A stretch of 64,000 bases of DNA from Gammaproteobacteria bacterium (GTDB lineage Bacteria; Pseudomonadota; Gammaproteobacteria; Pseudomonadales; Azotimanducaceae), in contig NYVG01000002.1 of the NCBI GenBank assembly GCA_002684495.1, forward strand, positions 120,970 through 184,969, given 5' to 3'. The position numbers and the translations under genes are program-made. Position 1 is the first letter of the stretch, and the number at the start of each line of letters is the position of its first letter. Shown one piece after another: positions 25,375 through 33,847 of the stretch. The notes under the pieces were generated by a model. That model saw only the letters and a program-made list of their open reading frames with translations, ran no database searches and was not told the origin of the DNA.

Positions 25375-25886
25375 GACCCAAGTCTATCGGATAACTACGG
25401 GACTGAGCTACTGTTGGGAGATGGTTGCGAAGCCTTGGCATATGCCGAGTTGAAAAGAATCGGCGCTACAAATTGGGATCTACCATCAGCAGCTGAAAGG
25501 CTATGTCTGGTATCCGGAGACTGGCGCTGCGATTGAATGCTTGGAATCAGCATGTCGATCCCTGGAGGATGATTTTGAATCCAGATAAGCGGAGATTGAA
25601 CTTGGGCTCGATTAAGACGCATCAGACCGCTGTGATTGGAGCTCGAGAGGAGCGCGAAAAGTGGGCCCTTTGCAAATTTCATTTCACCCCCTTCAAATGC
25701 TTTTCATCTTACCCTGAATAAGGCGGCTTCTCCGTTACTCGAGCCGATTCAGTTACTGGGGAAGATTTGTCTCGAATTTTCAAGATTGGGTCATAATGGC
25801 AAGTGGCCCGAAGTGATTACGTTAGTGATTTATCGTATTGCGTGCTCTTGAACAGCCCATATTGCGCAAAATAACCATGAAAAACC
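25375..25886. other. Gene-free right flank of the island
   Basis: About 510 bases with no supportable gene. It carries a leader-like sequence (25673-25714) resembling the start region of the LLM gene at 16392, but the codons after the corresponding ATG do not encode an LLM protein. A short plus-strand stretch ending with TAA near 25588 reads IYHQQLKGYVWYPETGAA and looks like a real protein tail, perhaps a decayed gene. The picture is of scar DNA at an insertion boundary. Confidence 0.5.
25673..25714. repeat. Second copy of an LLM-gene leader
   Basis: Aligns with 16383-16427 including the CAT that is the reverse of the LLM start codon and the C-rich block that is the reverse of its ribosome binding site. 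Similarity fades within ten codons of the start. It may be what remains of a paralogous gene lost at the island boundary, or the ancestral leader duplicated on insertion. Confidence 0.45.
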
Positions 25887-27662
25887 TTATTGGTTCGCAT
25901 GGCTTTTCAGGCCTGCCTCTTTGCCCTCTTCTATATAGTGCTCGAGACCAGTTTGATAGGTGCCCGCATTTATAGCATCGCGCGCTGTGGGGTTATGCAG
26001 CAAATAGAAAAACTCATTGAAATCTGGCTCACCCCAGGCTGCGGGGTCTCTGCCATTTGGGCCGGTCGAATAAGAATAAGAAAACTCGACCTCCTCCACG
26101 GTGATGGATCGACTCGAACCACCCGACGGCAAAGAGTCCATTCTTGTGAACCTAAGTTTATCGTCATAGGCCGATATCGATGGCACAAAGGTAGCGCCGA
26201 AAGTTTTGCCTTGATGAATAAGATGATGCGCGACCACTACAAAATGACCGGTACCATCGTTAATTAAAACCCTACTACCACCCCCCAAGCCATTATCTGT
26301 TAGTGCCGGGATTTTATTGAAAGAATTACCATGATCCGACACCAAAATATCGACAAAGCCATCGTCGTTTATATCTACAAAATCCACCTGATGGGCCGTA
26401 TTTCCGGCCAGTACCCAGTTAAACAATCTTTCATCGGTTTCGTCGGTGAACACGCCCTCATTGTTCATCAACAATTGAATTACGCCATAGGGGTATTCGT
26501 CGCTCCAGATCATCGATCCGATGACAATATCAAGGTCGCCGTCATAATCGAGATCGATTACTTTCGCAGACACGTCATGAGAGAGACCTACGTTCCCATC
26601 CCAGTCGGGAATCACTTGAGGGATCCCCGCATAGTCGCCTCTCTCAAAGTATGGAATGGGTAATTCGTCTACTTGCTCCGCGGGAGCCGATAAATCACTC
26701 GGGAAATAAGCGATTACCGAGCGCTCATTTGGAATACCCCATTGTTCTCCAACATTTATAGCATCTGTAAAAACGATACCCAGGCGGTCCGACTCATCGT
26801 AAAACGGCGCCAAGGACATGACACCCGGCACATCTTGATGAGGAATTTCAAGTGGCGAGAGGCTACCGGCGTCATTCTTAAATACCATTGCCCTGCCATT
26901 AAATTCTCCACCCCAGCTTTGTGCAAACACATCGTCGTCACCATCGTTTTCGAAATCAAATACTACCGAACCATGAGCACCGGATAATATGTTGGCATCA
27001 GTCCATAAGTTGTTTGCTAAATCATATATGTAACTAGGCGCATCCCCAGGCTCACCAATGACCAGCTCCCCCTCGTCGACACCGGGTAGGACTATCGTCT
27101 TTGTACCATCAGTGTTGTTTAAGACATGAACTCGTGTTCCTCCAGGTATCTTTGTTGCGCTCAACGTCTGGGCAACACCATCCAACATTTCCAAAACATA
27201 GACGCCTCCAGAAGCAGGCTTTTGTGGCACCCAGAACGTATAGAAAACGAGCGTTTTGGAAGCGTCCACATTGAAATATGTGCCATAACCAACGCCGTGT
27301 TCCATCGGTTCATCCGCCATAAAAACTTTTGCGTCTTTACTGACCACCGCGCTTGAGGGGTAGCTCAGTGATTTGTACCAAAGTGCGCTTGTATTTAAGG
27401 CATGAGGCTTCGATCCATAGTGGGCTTTGACATCCAGTAATTGCGACTCATAGCTCAAATAATCTTGCTCCATGGACGTTGGCAAAGATGGCGCGCTGCT
27501 GCCATTACCACTCGAAGACGATTGTGAAGTGCTCGATGTTGCGCCGCCACTGGCACCAGACCCAACGGGACTGGTACTAGGCGATGAGTCACCGCCACCG
27601 CCCCCTCCGCAAGAGCCCAAGAACAAAATGGCCAAACCCGCTATCAAGACTCGATGGATCAC
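25887..27662 (-). CDS. FG-GAP/VCBS repeat lipoprotein
   Basis: A 591-residue exported lipoprotein. The signal ends in LGSC (Cys18) and is followed by a poly-Gly/Ser linker to about residue 60. The body is an integrin-like beta-propeller: calcium-binding loops of the FG-GAP/VCBS type occur at DFENDGDDDVF, DLDYDGDLDIV and DINDDGFVDIL. The C-terminus has a YLLHNPTARDAINAGTYQTG segment resembling tail repeats of secreted marine proteins. It should sit on the outer membrane and bind a ligand or matrix with calcium. The start is GTG. It stands alone; function unknown. Confidence 0.85.
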   Translation of the reverse strand: MIHRVLIAGLAILFLGSCGGGGGGDSSPSTSPVGSGASGGATSSTSQSSSSGNGSSAPSLPTSMEQDYLSYESQLLDVKAHYGSKPHALNTSALWYKSLSYPSSAVVSKDAKVFMADEPMEHGVGYGTYFNVDASKTLVFYTFWVPQKPASGGVYVLEMLDGVAQTLSATKIPGGTRVHVLNNTDGTKTIVLPGVDEGELVIGEPGDAPSYIYDLANNLWTDANILSGAHGSVVFDFENDGDDDVFAQSWGGEFNGRAMVFKNDAGSLSPLEIPHQDVPGVMSLAPFYDESDRLGIVFTDAINVGEQWGIPNERSVIAYFPSDLSAPAEQVDELPIPYFERGDYAGIPQVIPDWDGNVGLSHDVSAKVIDLDYDGDLDIVIGSMIWSDEYPYGVIQLLMNNEGVFTDETDERLFNWVLAGNTAHQVDFVDINDDGFVDILVSDHGNSFNKIPALTDNGLGGGSRVLINDGTGHFVVVAHHLIHQGKTFGATFVPSISAYDDKLRFTRMDSLPSGGSSRSITVEEVEFSYSYSTGPNGRDPAAWGEPDFNEFFYLLHNPTARDAINAGTYQTGLEHYIEEGKEAGLKSHANQ

Positions 27663-27928
27663 AAGAAGCTCGCAATTTAGTTTTCTGTTTGCAGTAAAAA
27701 AGGTTAAACACCTGGCCTGTACTCACGGCCACCCGCACCGACCTAGAGCGGCCCCGAGAATACAACTGTATCCGAAACCTCACAAAGGAACTTTTGCGAT
27801 GAACAATTGAGACGAGGCATTTCCTAAGTCGATGGGAATCTTTATAACCCCCCCAACATCCTACAAAAAGCTCAGTCCGTTGCGTACGCTACACCTAAGA
27901 TCGCTAAACGCACCTATCCTATCTGTCG

Positions 27929-29335
27929 CTACCGTGTGCGCAGGACTCGCTTGATGCCGATAACGAAGCCGGTAGAGCTGGCGGCAAAACCGGCCAGTAA
28001 CAGGATCAGCATCACGACATCCCATAGGGGTCTTTTATTCACCAATCCAGGAATGTCGAGACTGTGCAGCCCATTGTATAGCCAGCGGTAAACTCTGCGA
28101 CTTTGATCAAGGACAGACAGTATTTGCCCCGTTCGTCCATCTATGTGTACCCAGGTTTGGCGGGGATCCGACATCTCAACTCTGATAGTACCTGGGGGTA
28201 GGCCGCCTTCGCGCAACTGTGTGTACCGGTCATCGAGTGGCACGACACCCCACTTCTCAACAATCGCCTCAGGGAAAGCATCAGCTACTGCATCGGCGAC
28301 ACGGACAGGCTCAAGTATTGGCGCACTGACAGTTCCTTGTTGGTTTTTTCCAACGACAACTGGGGAGCCTGCAAACCCATGCACTCTATACTCCACAGCG
28401 GTTGGATGTTTCGATAGGTCTGCAATATTCGCCTTCGAACTCACTTCGCCGAACGAACCGCCACGCACTGCATTTACTTGTCCAAGGGTTGGATTTGGCG
28501 TCGAAAACAGCCGGCCGTGATCCATGGACAGCCAGCCACTTACGATCCAACTGATGACAATCACCCCTGCGAACAATCCAAGGATGTGATGCCACTTCAT
28601 CCAGCTCCGAAAAGGACTTATCGCCGTTTGCAGACGACGTCGAACCCTAATCCAATGTACTACGCCCAGATAAACACCAATGACAGCGCACAGTATTCCA
28701 AACAGCGACAGCCACCAAACAACAGCGTCCCATAGCGCCCAGTGTTTACGCAACACAGTCGGATAGATCCAATGCGGCACAGAGCCGATGTAATTCCAAA
28801 AGCGCTGTGAGCTTGTCGTACGCTGCACAAGCTCACCGGTGCGCGGCGCAATATATAGGTGAGTCCGCTCAGAGTCGGCCAACTCAATACGGTACAAAGG
28901 CCGCTGCGCGTCGAATTTCTGGTGCACCGTCCACTGGTCGTAATCCACCTCAGTAATGACATCTATCGGTTGGTCGGATTCTCGCTCTATGAGATGCCTT
29001 ATAGCGTCTTGTCGCAAGGGAGAAGCGCGAGTGCCATCGTCTGCATAATGAACTTGCAATACTGGCTCTGGAAACGCGCAGACATACGCAGGACGCGCAT
29101 TAAAAGAAATCAAACGCAAGCCTGTAATTTGACCAAGGCCACACTGTGCCACCGCCGTGGCGGGCATTATGGTCACCGCCCCCGCATCGATCGTAGACAT
29201 ATACGTAAGCCGCTCTTCATCGGGAACCGACGGGAACGGCACGTACATCATCACTATCCCGCTAAAGAACCACATGGCGAAGAAGGGGCCTAACACGACC
29301 CCGAGCCATCGGTGGAAGAAAGCAAACAGTTTCAT
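27929..29335 (-). CDS. PepSY domain membrane protein, siderophore-iron reductase-like
   Basis: About 468 residues with four membrane spans: an N-terminal one (FFHRWLGVVLGPFFAMWFFSG), two central ones (near residues 200 and 255) and a C-terminal one. PepSY-like domains lie between them. The pattern H-x-W-x-G at the start of spans and HHILGLFAG in the middle is that of PiuB/FpvG-like proteins, thought to reduce siderophore-bound ferric iron in the periplasm. The ATG at 29335 is chosen; a TTG directly before it is possible. It lies 13 bases after the TonB receptor stop, so the two form an uptake operon. Confidence 0.88.
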   Translation of the reverse strand: MKLFAFFHRWLGVVLGPFFAMWFFSGIVMMYVPFPSVPDEERLTYMSTIDAGAVTIMPATAVAQCGLGQITGLRLISFNARPAYVCAFPEPVLQVHYADDGTRASPLRQDAIRHLIERESDQPIDVITEVDYDQWTVHQKFDAQRPLYRIELADSERTHLYIAPRTGELVQRTTSSQRFWNYIGSVPHWIYPTVLRKHWALWDAVVWWLSLFGILCAVIGVYLGVVHWIRVRRRLQTAISPFRSWMKWHHILGLFAGVIVISWIVSGWLSMDHGRLFSTPNPTLGQVNAVRGGSFGEVSSKANIADLSKHPTAVEYRVHGFAGSPVVVGKNQQGTVSAPILEPVRVADAVADAFPEAIVEKWGVVPLDDRYTQLREGGLPPGTIRVEMSDPRQTWVHIDGRTGQILSVLDQSRRVYRWLYNGLHSLDIPGLVNKRPLWDVVMLILLLAGFAASSTGFVIGIKRVLRTR

Positions 29336-29348
29336 CAATCGAACTACC

Positions 29349-31580
29349 TCAGAATGAGGCGGCGATACTCACCTCATAGGTTCGCGGAGCCCCTAGGAGC
29401 AATTGATTCGCGTAAATAAAGCTTGGATCAGCTTGCCCGAGGTAGAATACATCTGACCAGGACACATACTCTTCATCCGCAGCATTATTTACTCTTGCGC
29501 TGATTGTAAGGTTGTTATGTTTCCACGACGCGTATGCGTCAATGAGTGAGTAGGACTTCAACGTCACATCGTTAGCGTTGTCTCCAAAACGATCACCGAC
29601 GTAACGAAAGGCGCTGCCGAGTGTGAGAGGCAGATCGCTGAAGTTGTAGCTTGCCCAGAGGTTCGCAGTACGTTCAGGTACGTTCGGAGGTGTGTTGCCC
29701 GCAAAGTTTTGAAAATTAGTAGAACGCGAAAATTCTGCTTTCGTTTGCGCCGCGTTAACACCAAACTTTAGTTTCTCAGAAGCAGCCCAAGTCGCTGTAA
29801 CCTCAAGGCCATTTGATTCTCGACCACCTACGTTCGTCGCACTGTCAATGCCAATTTGTTCAATCACGTCATCCCGCTGAATATCAAAATACGCAACAGT
29901 CGCCTCTACTCCCACTTCTGGAAGAGCGCCTTTGAGACCGATTTCCCATTGTTCTGCATCGGTCAGATCTAAATCTTCACCACCATTCACAAGAAAAATA
30001 TTAGAGTTAACCGGATCTTTCGCATCGCTGTATTGAGCATATGCTGCAACGTTATCCGCAAGCTTAAAAACCGAGCCTATTCGCCAGCTGGTCCAATCAA
30101 AATCACGGTCGAAGCTGGACGCTTCAAGCACCCCATCTGAATTGAAATTCTGCCGATCCAGTTCCAGTTGCTCATACCGCAACGCACCCACTACAGATAA
30201 TCGATCGCTAATTTTAAGCGCATTTTCTAAAAACACAGCTCGCGTCTGGATATCTGTTGGGCTCACTCCACGCAGTTCCTCCGGACCATAAAGGCCAGCA
30301 ATCGGCGCGTACGGGTCTACAGAATCTCCCGCCGCAAGCGGTTCAGCACGACGGAACCCGCGCGCACGTTCAAAGTCTAATGACGTCGTCTCAAAACCAC
30401 CGAGCACAGTGTTTTCCATGCCTCCGAGGTCAAAATCATATTGCGCTGTAAAGCGGTTGCCGACTAATTCTTGTTCGTGAGTGACAAAGAAATAACCGTA
30501 GTAACGCTGAATTTCCCCAGTTTGTGTGCATACATCGACGACCTCGGTGCAGTACACATAACCCTCGGCGTTCAGCCAATCCCTGTCAGCAACAAAACGA
30601 TAGGTGGTGTTTTTGATGGTGAAATTTTCAGCAGGCGTCCAGGTGACGTCCGCGCGTAAAAACAGCTGATCCGATTCGGCTTTGCTGTCACTGACATTGT
30701 AGTTATGCGAGCGCATCGCTCGGTCAAGCGTCTCACCTGTTCTGGTCGAAATCACATTATGCATGGGCTCTCGCGCAGAGGCAGTAGGAACCAACGGCGT
30801 GCCCCAGTAATCAGCCAATTCGTCATCAAGATGATCAACCCTGAATTTTACCGACAGAGTATCAGTCGCTCGCCAAAGGACGCTTCCGGTCGCATTAAGC
30901 GAGTTTGAATCCATACGATCAACATATCCATCCGACGATCTTTGACTAACGTCGAACCGGTACCAAGCCGAATCGCTGAAACTGCCGCCCGCGCCTATAC
31001 CAAACTGACGGGTATCGTAACGACCCATCGATGCCAGTAAATCTATCTTACTGGGTTCACCAATTTCCGCGCTTTTAGTCACTACATTAACGGTACCGGC
31101 CACTGCACCTTGTCCGTGTAGGACAGAATTTGGGCCCCGCAGGACCTCAATCCGGTCTAAGTTAAACGTATTCTGCGGTCGCATAACCATGTTCGCTGGA
31201 CCCACCCAGAGACCATCGCGCAAGATCGTAATTTGGGATCGGGTAAACCCACGGATTGAAAACGTCGAGGGTGCTGCTGGCGATTCTCCGGACACGACCC
31301 CCGGCAAACTCTGCACGGCATCTGTGACCTGTTTGTAGCCGCGCGCCTGCATCGTGGAGCCATCGATGACCTCTACTGTCGCAGGAGTTTCAAGTAGCGA
31401 GAGGCCCAATCTGCTGCCGGCGTCAGAGGCTTCAAGCAGCTGGAGTTCATCAACGATTTCTCCAACGACCACAACTTCCTCAACCATAGCGCTTTGCCCT
31501 GCCAAGCTAGGCTGAGCGCCGAGCAGCGCACTGACAGCCGCCACGCGAATTATGTTTCGGAAAACTACGTTCATGTGCAT
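29349..31580 (-). CDS. TonB-dependent siderophore receptor
   Basis: A 743-residue outer-membrane receptor. A signal peptide (about residues 1-29) is followed by a TonB-box-like VEEVVVVGE. The plug domain (about 55-165) contains TVEVIDGSTMQARGYKQV, FSIRGF and DRIEVLRGPNSVLHGQGAVAGTVNVV. A 22-strand barrel follows and ends with the C-terminal aromatic signature RTYEVSIAASF. The ATG has AAGGAG five bases upstream. With the following PepSY protein it forms a probable iron-siderophore uptake unit. A palindrome lies about 150 bases upstream (31727-31747). Confidence 0.95.
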   Translation of the reverse strand: MHMNVVFRNIIRVAAVSALLGAQPSLAGQSAMVEEVVVVGEIVDELQLLEASDAGSRLGLSLLETPATVEVIDGSTMQARGYKQVTDAVQSLPGVVSGESPAAPSTFSIRGFTRSQITILRDGLWVGPANMVMRPQNTFNLDRIEVLRGPNSVLHGQGAVAGTVNVVTKSAEIGEPSKIDLLASMGRYDTRQFGIGAGGSFSDSAWYRFDVSQRSSDGYVDRMDSNSLNATGSVLWRATDTLSVKFRVDHLDDELADYWGTPLVPTASAREPMHNVISTRTGETLDRAMRSHNYNVSDSKAESDQLFLRADVTWTPAENFTIKNTTYRFVADRDWLNAEGYVYCTEVVDVCTQTGEIQRYYGYFFVTHEQELVGNRFTAQYDFDLGGMENTVLGGFETTSLDFERARGFRRAEPLAAGDSVDPYAPIAGLYGPEELRGVSPTDIQTRAVFLENALKISDRLSVVGALRYEQLELDRQNFNSDGVLEASSFDRDFDWTSWRIGSVFKLADNVAAYAQYSDAKDPVNSNIFLVNGGEDLDLTDAEQWEIGLKGALPEVGVEATVAYFDIQRDDVIEQIGIDSATNVGGRESNGLEVTATWAASEKLKFGVNAAQTKAEFSRSTNFQNFAGNTPPNVPERTANLWASYNFSDLPLTLGSAFRYVGDRFGDNANDVTLKSYSLIDAYASWKHNNLTISARVNNAADEEYVSWSDVFYLGQADPSFIYANQLLLGAPRTYEVSIAASF

Positions 31581-31726
31581 TCGATCTCCTTAATTATTGC
31601 CAAGCGTGATTAACTGCTGAAGCCCGCTAGCTACAGTAGCGCATTGCTGGTTTATAAATATTTTATGAAAAAAAAGGCGTTTTGCGAAATTCGAAGGCCT
31701 GCTTGGAACGCTTTAGCCTTTAAATT

Positions 31727-31747
31727 TTATGTTAGGTTATAACATAA
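31727..31747. promoter_or_regulatory. 21-bp palindrome between TonB receptor and tRNA-Ser
   Basis: TTATGTTA and TAACATAA form perfect 8-bp arms around the spacer GGTTA. It lies about 150 bases upstream of the receptor start and 44 bases beyond the 3' end of tRNA-Ser. It may be an operator for the iron-uptake operon. It is not a good match to the Fur consensus, so the regulator is unknown. Confidence 0.4.
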
Positions 31748-31790
31748 TTTAATCAACACGCTGTGCGCTAATCCCAAGCACTGCAATGAG

Positions 31791-31880
31791 TGGCGGAGAG
31801 AGAGGGATTCGAACCCTCGAAGGCTTTTACACCTTACACGCTTTCCAAGCGTGCGCGATCGACCACTCTGCCACCTCTCC
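31791..31880 (-). tRNA. tRNA-Ser (GGA anticodon)
   Basis: A 90-nt class II tRNA. The acceptor GGAGAGG pairs with TCTCTCC, followed by discriminator G and an encoded CCA. The D region has GGCAGAGTGGTCGA. The anticodon stem CACGC/GCGTG carries the loop TTGGAAA with anticodon GGA. A long variable arm and the T arm GAGGG-TTCGAAT-CCCTC complete it. It decodes UCC and UCU. The 4.5S RNA gene lies 32 bases upstream on the same strand. Confidence 0.97.
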
Positions 31881-31912
31881 GATATTTAGCTGTTATGAAG
31901 CTTTTAGATGGC

Positions 31913-32023
31913 GGCAACCCACCCAGCCACACCTCGGCGCCCGAATCCACTGTTACCGTTGCTCCCTTCCGGGCCTGGCGGAGTTCACAATTTATCGCCG
32001 CGAGGGGACCAAAGTGGGTCACC
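31913..32023 (-). ncRNA. ffs: Signal recognition particle 4.5S RNA
   Basis: The conserved SRP core is present: CCAGGCCCGGAAGGGAGCA, with the GGAA tetraloop and the asymmetric loop that binds Ffh. The ends pair over ten bases (GGUGACCCAC with GUGGGUUGCC), which sets the boundaries and gives about 111 nt, the normal small bacterial size. It works with Ffh and FtsY in co-translational membrane targeting. It may share a transcript with the tRNA-Ser downstream. Confidence 0.93.
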
Positions 32024-32144
32024 ATAGCGGCGCGTATGCTAGCCGAATCAACTAGGGATTGCTAACAGATCCCGCGCTTTACCCGGGTTTTCTTGCGTTC
32101 GCCTGCGCGAGGCAGTAAAAGGCTATTTTTGCTGAGCGATCCGC

Positions 32145-32867
32145 ATGCGCGACGACCACCGCCCCTATCCGTTAAAAGTTGCCCTGGCCCGCATCGAAGC
32201 CTTTTGGGTAAATCGTTTTATCCGTCCGCAATTGGATTCTCTGGGTCGTTACTCCATGATCATGAAACCTTGGTTTTTGAAACTTTATGGACGCAACATT
32301 CATTTCGGCGAAAGCGTCCACGTGATCACCGCTAGAGATCGCACCGTACGACTGACGACCTGGGCTATGCACGAGCATCAAGGTGAAATCCGGGTGGGTG
32401 ACTACGCCCTACTGTGTCCCGGTGTGCGTATTGATTCCGCCAGCTGCGTCACCATTGGTGAGAGCTCGATGATCGCCGCAGGCGCGTATCTTACTGACGC
32501 TGACTGGCATGATATTTACGATCGTACTCAAGCCATTGGGCGCACTAGTCCGATCACCCTAGGCAGCAATGTTTGGATTGGCGACGGCGCCATCGTCTGT
32601 AAAGGTGTGTCTATCGGCGATAACTCGATTATTGGCGCGGGCTCGGTAGTAACTCAGGACGTCCCCAGTAATGTTATTGCTGCAGGTAATCCGGCCAAGG
32701 TACTGCGACCCCTAGATCCGGAGCAGCCATTAACCACACGACGCTCTATGCTCGAAGACGGGGAGGCGCTGGCCGAACGCATGGATGCACTGGAGCGATG
32801 GACCCGCGCGGATAAAACCTGGAGCAGTTGGTTACGCTCAATCATCGCACCCACAAAGAAACACTGA
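32145..32867 (+). CDS. Left-handed beta-helix acyltransferase (hexapeptide repeat)
   Basis: 240 residues. After an N-terminal basic helix region, hexapeptide repeats run from about residue 55 to 185: ITLGSNVWIGDGAIVCKGVSIGDNSIIGAGSVV, ending in the usual IAAGNPAKVLRPL. The catalytic His is probably in DADWHDIYD, resembling WcaF/maltose-acetyltransferase-type enzymes that acetylate sugars or polysaccharide units with acetyl-CoA. It is cytoplasmic. No polysaccharide cluster is nearby, so the acceptor is unknown. The start ATG lies 121 bases from the divergent 4.5S RNA. Confidence 0.85.
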   Translation: MRDDHRPYPLKVALARIEAFWVNRFIRPQLDSLGRYSMIMKPWFLKLYGRNIHFGESVHVITARDRTVRLTTWAMHEHQGEIRVGDYALLCPGVRIDSASCVTIGESSMIAAGAYLTDADWHDIYDRTQAIGRTSPITLGSNVWIGDGAIVCKGVSIGDNSIIGAGSVVTQDVPSNVIAAGNPAKVLRPLDPEQPLTTRRSMLEDGEALAERMDALERWTRADKTWSSWLRSIIAPTKKH

Positions 32868-32868
32868 G

Positions 32869-33693
32869 CTATTGCCGCGCCACCCGAATATGCGGCACTT
32901 CGCCTTCTTCACTACTGCGGTAAGGGTTTATATCAATACCTCCGCGACGCAGAAAACGCCCATATACGGATAATCTCTGGGGGCTGCAGCGCTGCCAGAT
33001 ATCCGTAAATATCCGTTCGATAGTCGTCTCATGAAAAGCCTGATGATTTCGATAAGACACTAGATAACGCAGCAAGCCCGCAGGCTCGATGGTCACACCC
33101 CGATATTCAATAGCGATACTAGCCCAATCAGGCTGACCGGTTACTGGGCACAAGCTACGAAACCCATGGCTGTACAACCTATGCTCGCCCTTTCCAGCTA
33201 GGTCCACGGACAACAATAGCTCGGGACTGTAATCGTAGACATCAATATCAATATCAATATCGTCTAAGCACTGGCCTGCCAGCACCCCAGTATTTTCGAC
33301 CGCATTAACCCCACGCAAATTCGCTGTAATCTTGCAGCCAAAGCCGCCACTGAGATCCCTCTCCAAGGTACCGAGCATCTCCTGGGTGTTTGCGAAGCGC
33401 GTTTGACTAAACCCGTTCAAATACAACTTCATGGATTTGCTTTCGATAATGTTCGGTGACGTTACCGGTACATTAAAGCTCAGCTCAGCCACCTCTGGTT
33501 TACCACGGGCGTTGAGCCAGGAAAATTCATACGCTGTCCACTGATCCTCGCCAGCATATTGCCAACTGTCTAGCCCCACCGCTTGCCGCCCCTGAGATCT
33601 CGTCATAGGGTGCAATAACGACTTATCGTAGCCGTCTTGATACTGGGTTTGCGCGCCCAGCGGTCCACCATGATTGGTCGACGAACTGTCCAT
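32869..33693 (-). CDS. queF: NADPH-dependent 7-cyano-7-deazaguanine reductase
   Basis: A 274-residue bimodular (type II) QueF, about the length of the E. coli enzyme. It reduces preQ0 to preQ1 in queuosine synthesis. Residues 83-87 (IESKS) form the QueF motif for NADPH binding. Cys182 in SLCPVTGQPDW forms the thioimide with the nitrile, and Asp189 is the partner acid. The segments LLRYLVSYRNHQAFHETTIERIF and GRFLRRGGIDINPYRS are also conserved. The other queuosine genes are not in this window. It converges on the acyltransferase with one base between stops. Confidence 0.97.
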   Translation of the reverse strand: MDSSSTNHGGPLGAQTQYQDGYDKSLLHPMTRSQGRQAVGLDSWQYAGEDQWTAYEFSWLNARGKPEVAELSFNVPVTSPNIIESKSMKLYLNGFSQTRFANTQEMLGTLERDLSGGFGCKITANLRGVNAVENTGVLAGQCLDDIDIDIDVYDYSPELLLSVDLAGKGEHRLYSHGFRSLCPVTGQPDWASIAIEYRGVTIEPAGLLRYLVSYRNHQAFHETTIERIFTDIWQRCSPQRLSVYGRFLRRGGIDINPYRSSEEGEVPHIRVARQ

Positions 33694-33847
33694 ATCGATG
33701 CTCTTGATTTTGCTGTTATTGAAGCACCGTAGAATACCAGACGCCCTTCAATTCCGGGCAAGGCGGCACAGACAAAAACCAAATCTAACGCATCATGCCC
33801 AATAGCCACCATGCGGCTAAACGTTTAATCTGAGACATCTCAATTAA

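Noticed and set aside
25395-25682. Minus-strand frame beginning MKFAKGPLF.
   Set aside because: Only the start codon region resembles the LLM gene; the remaining residues show no protein-like pattern or family. Treated as leader remnant.
31727-31747. Fur box for the TonB receptor.
   Set aside because: The palindrome does not follow the GATAAT-type hexamer pattern of Fur sites; kept only as an unidentified operator.
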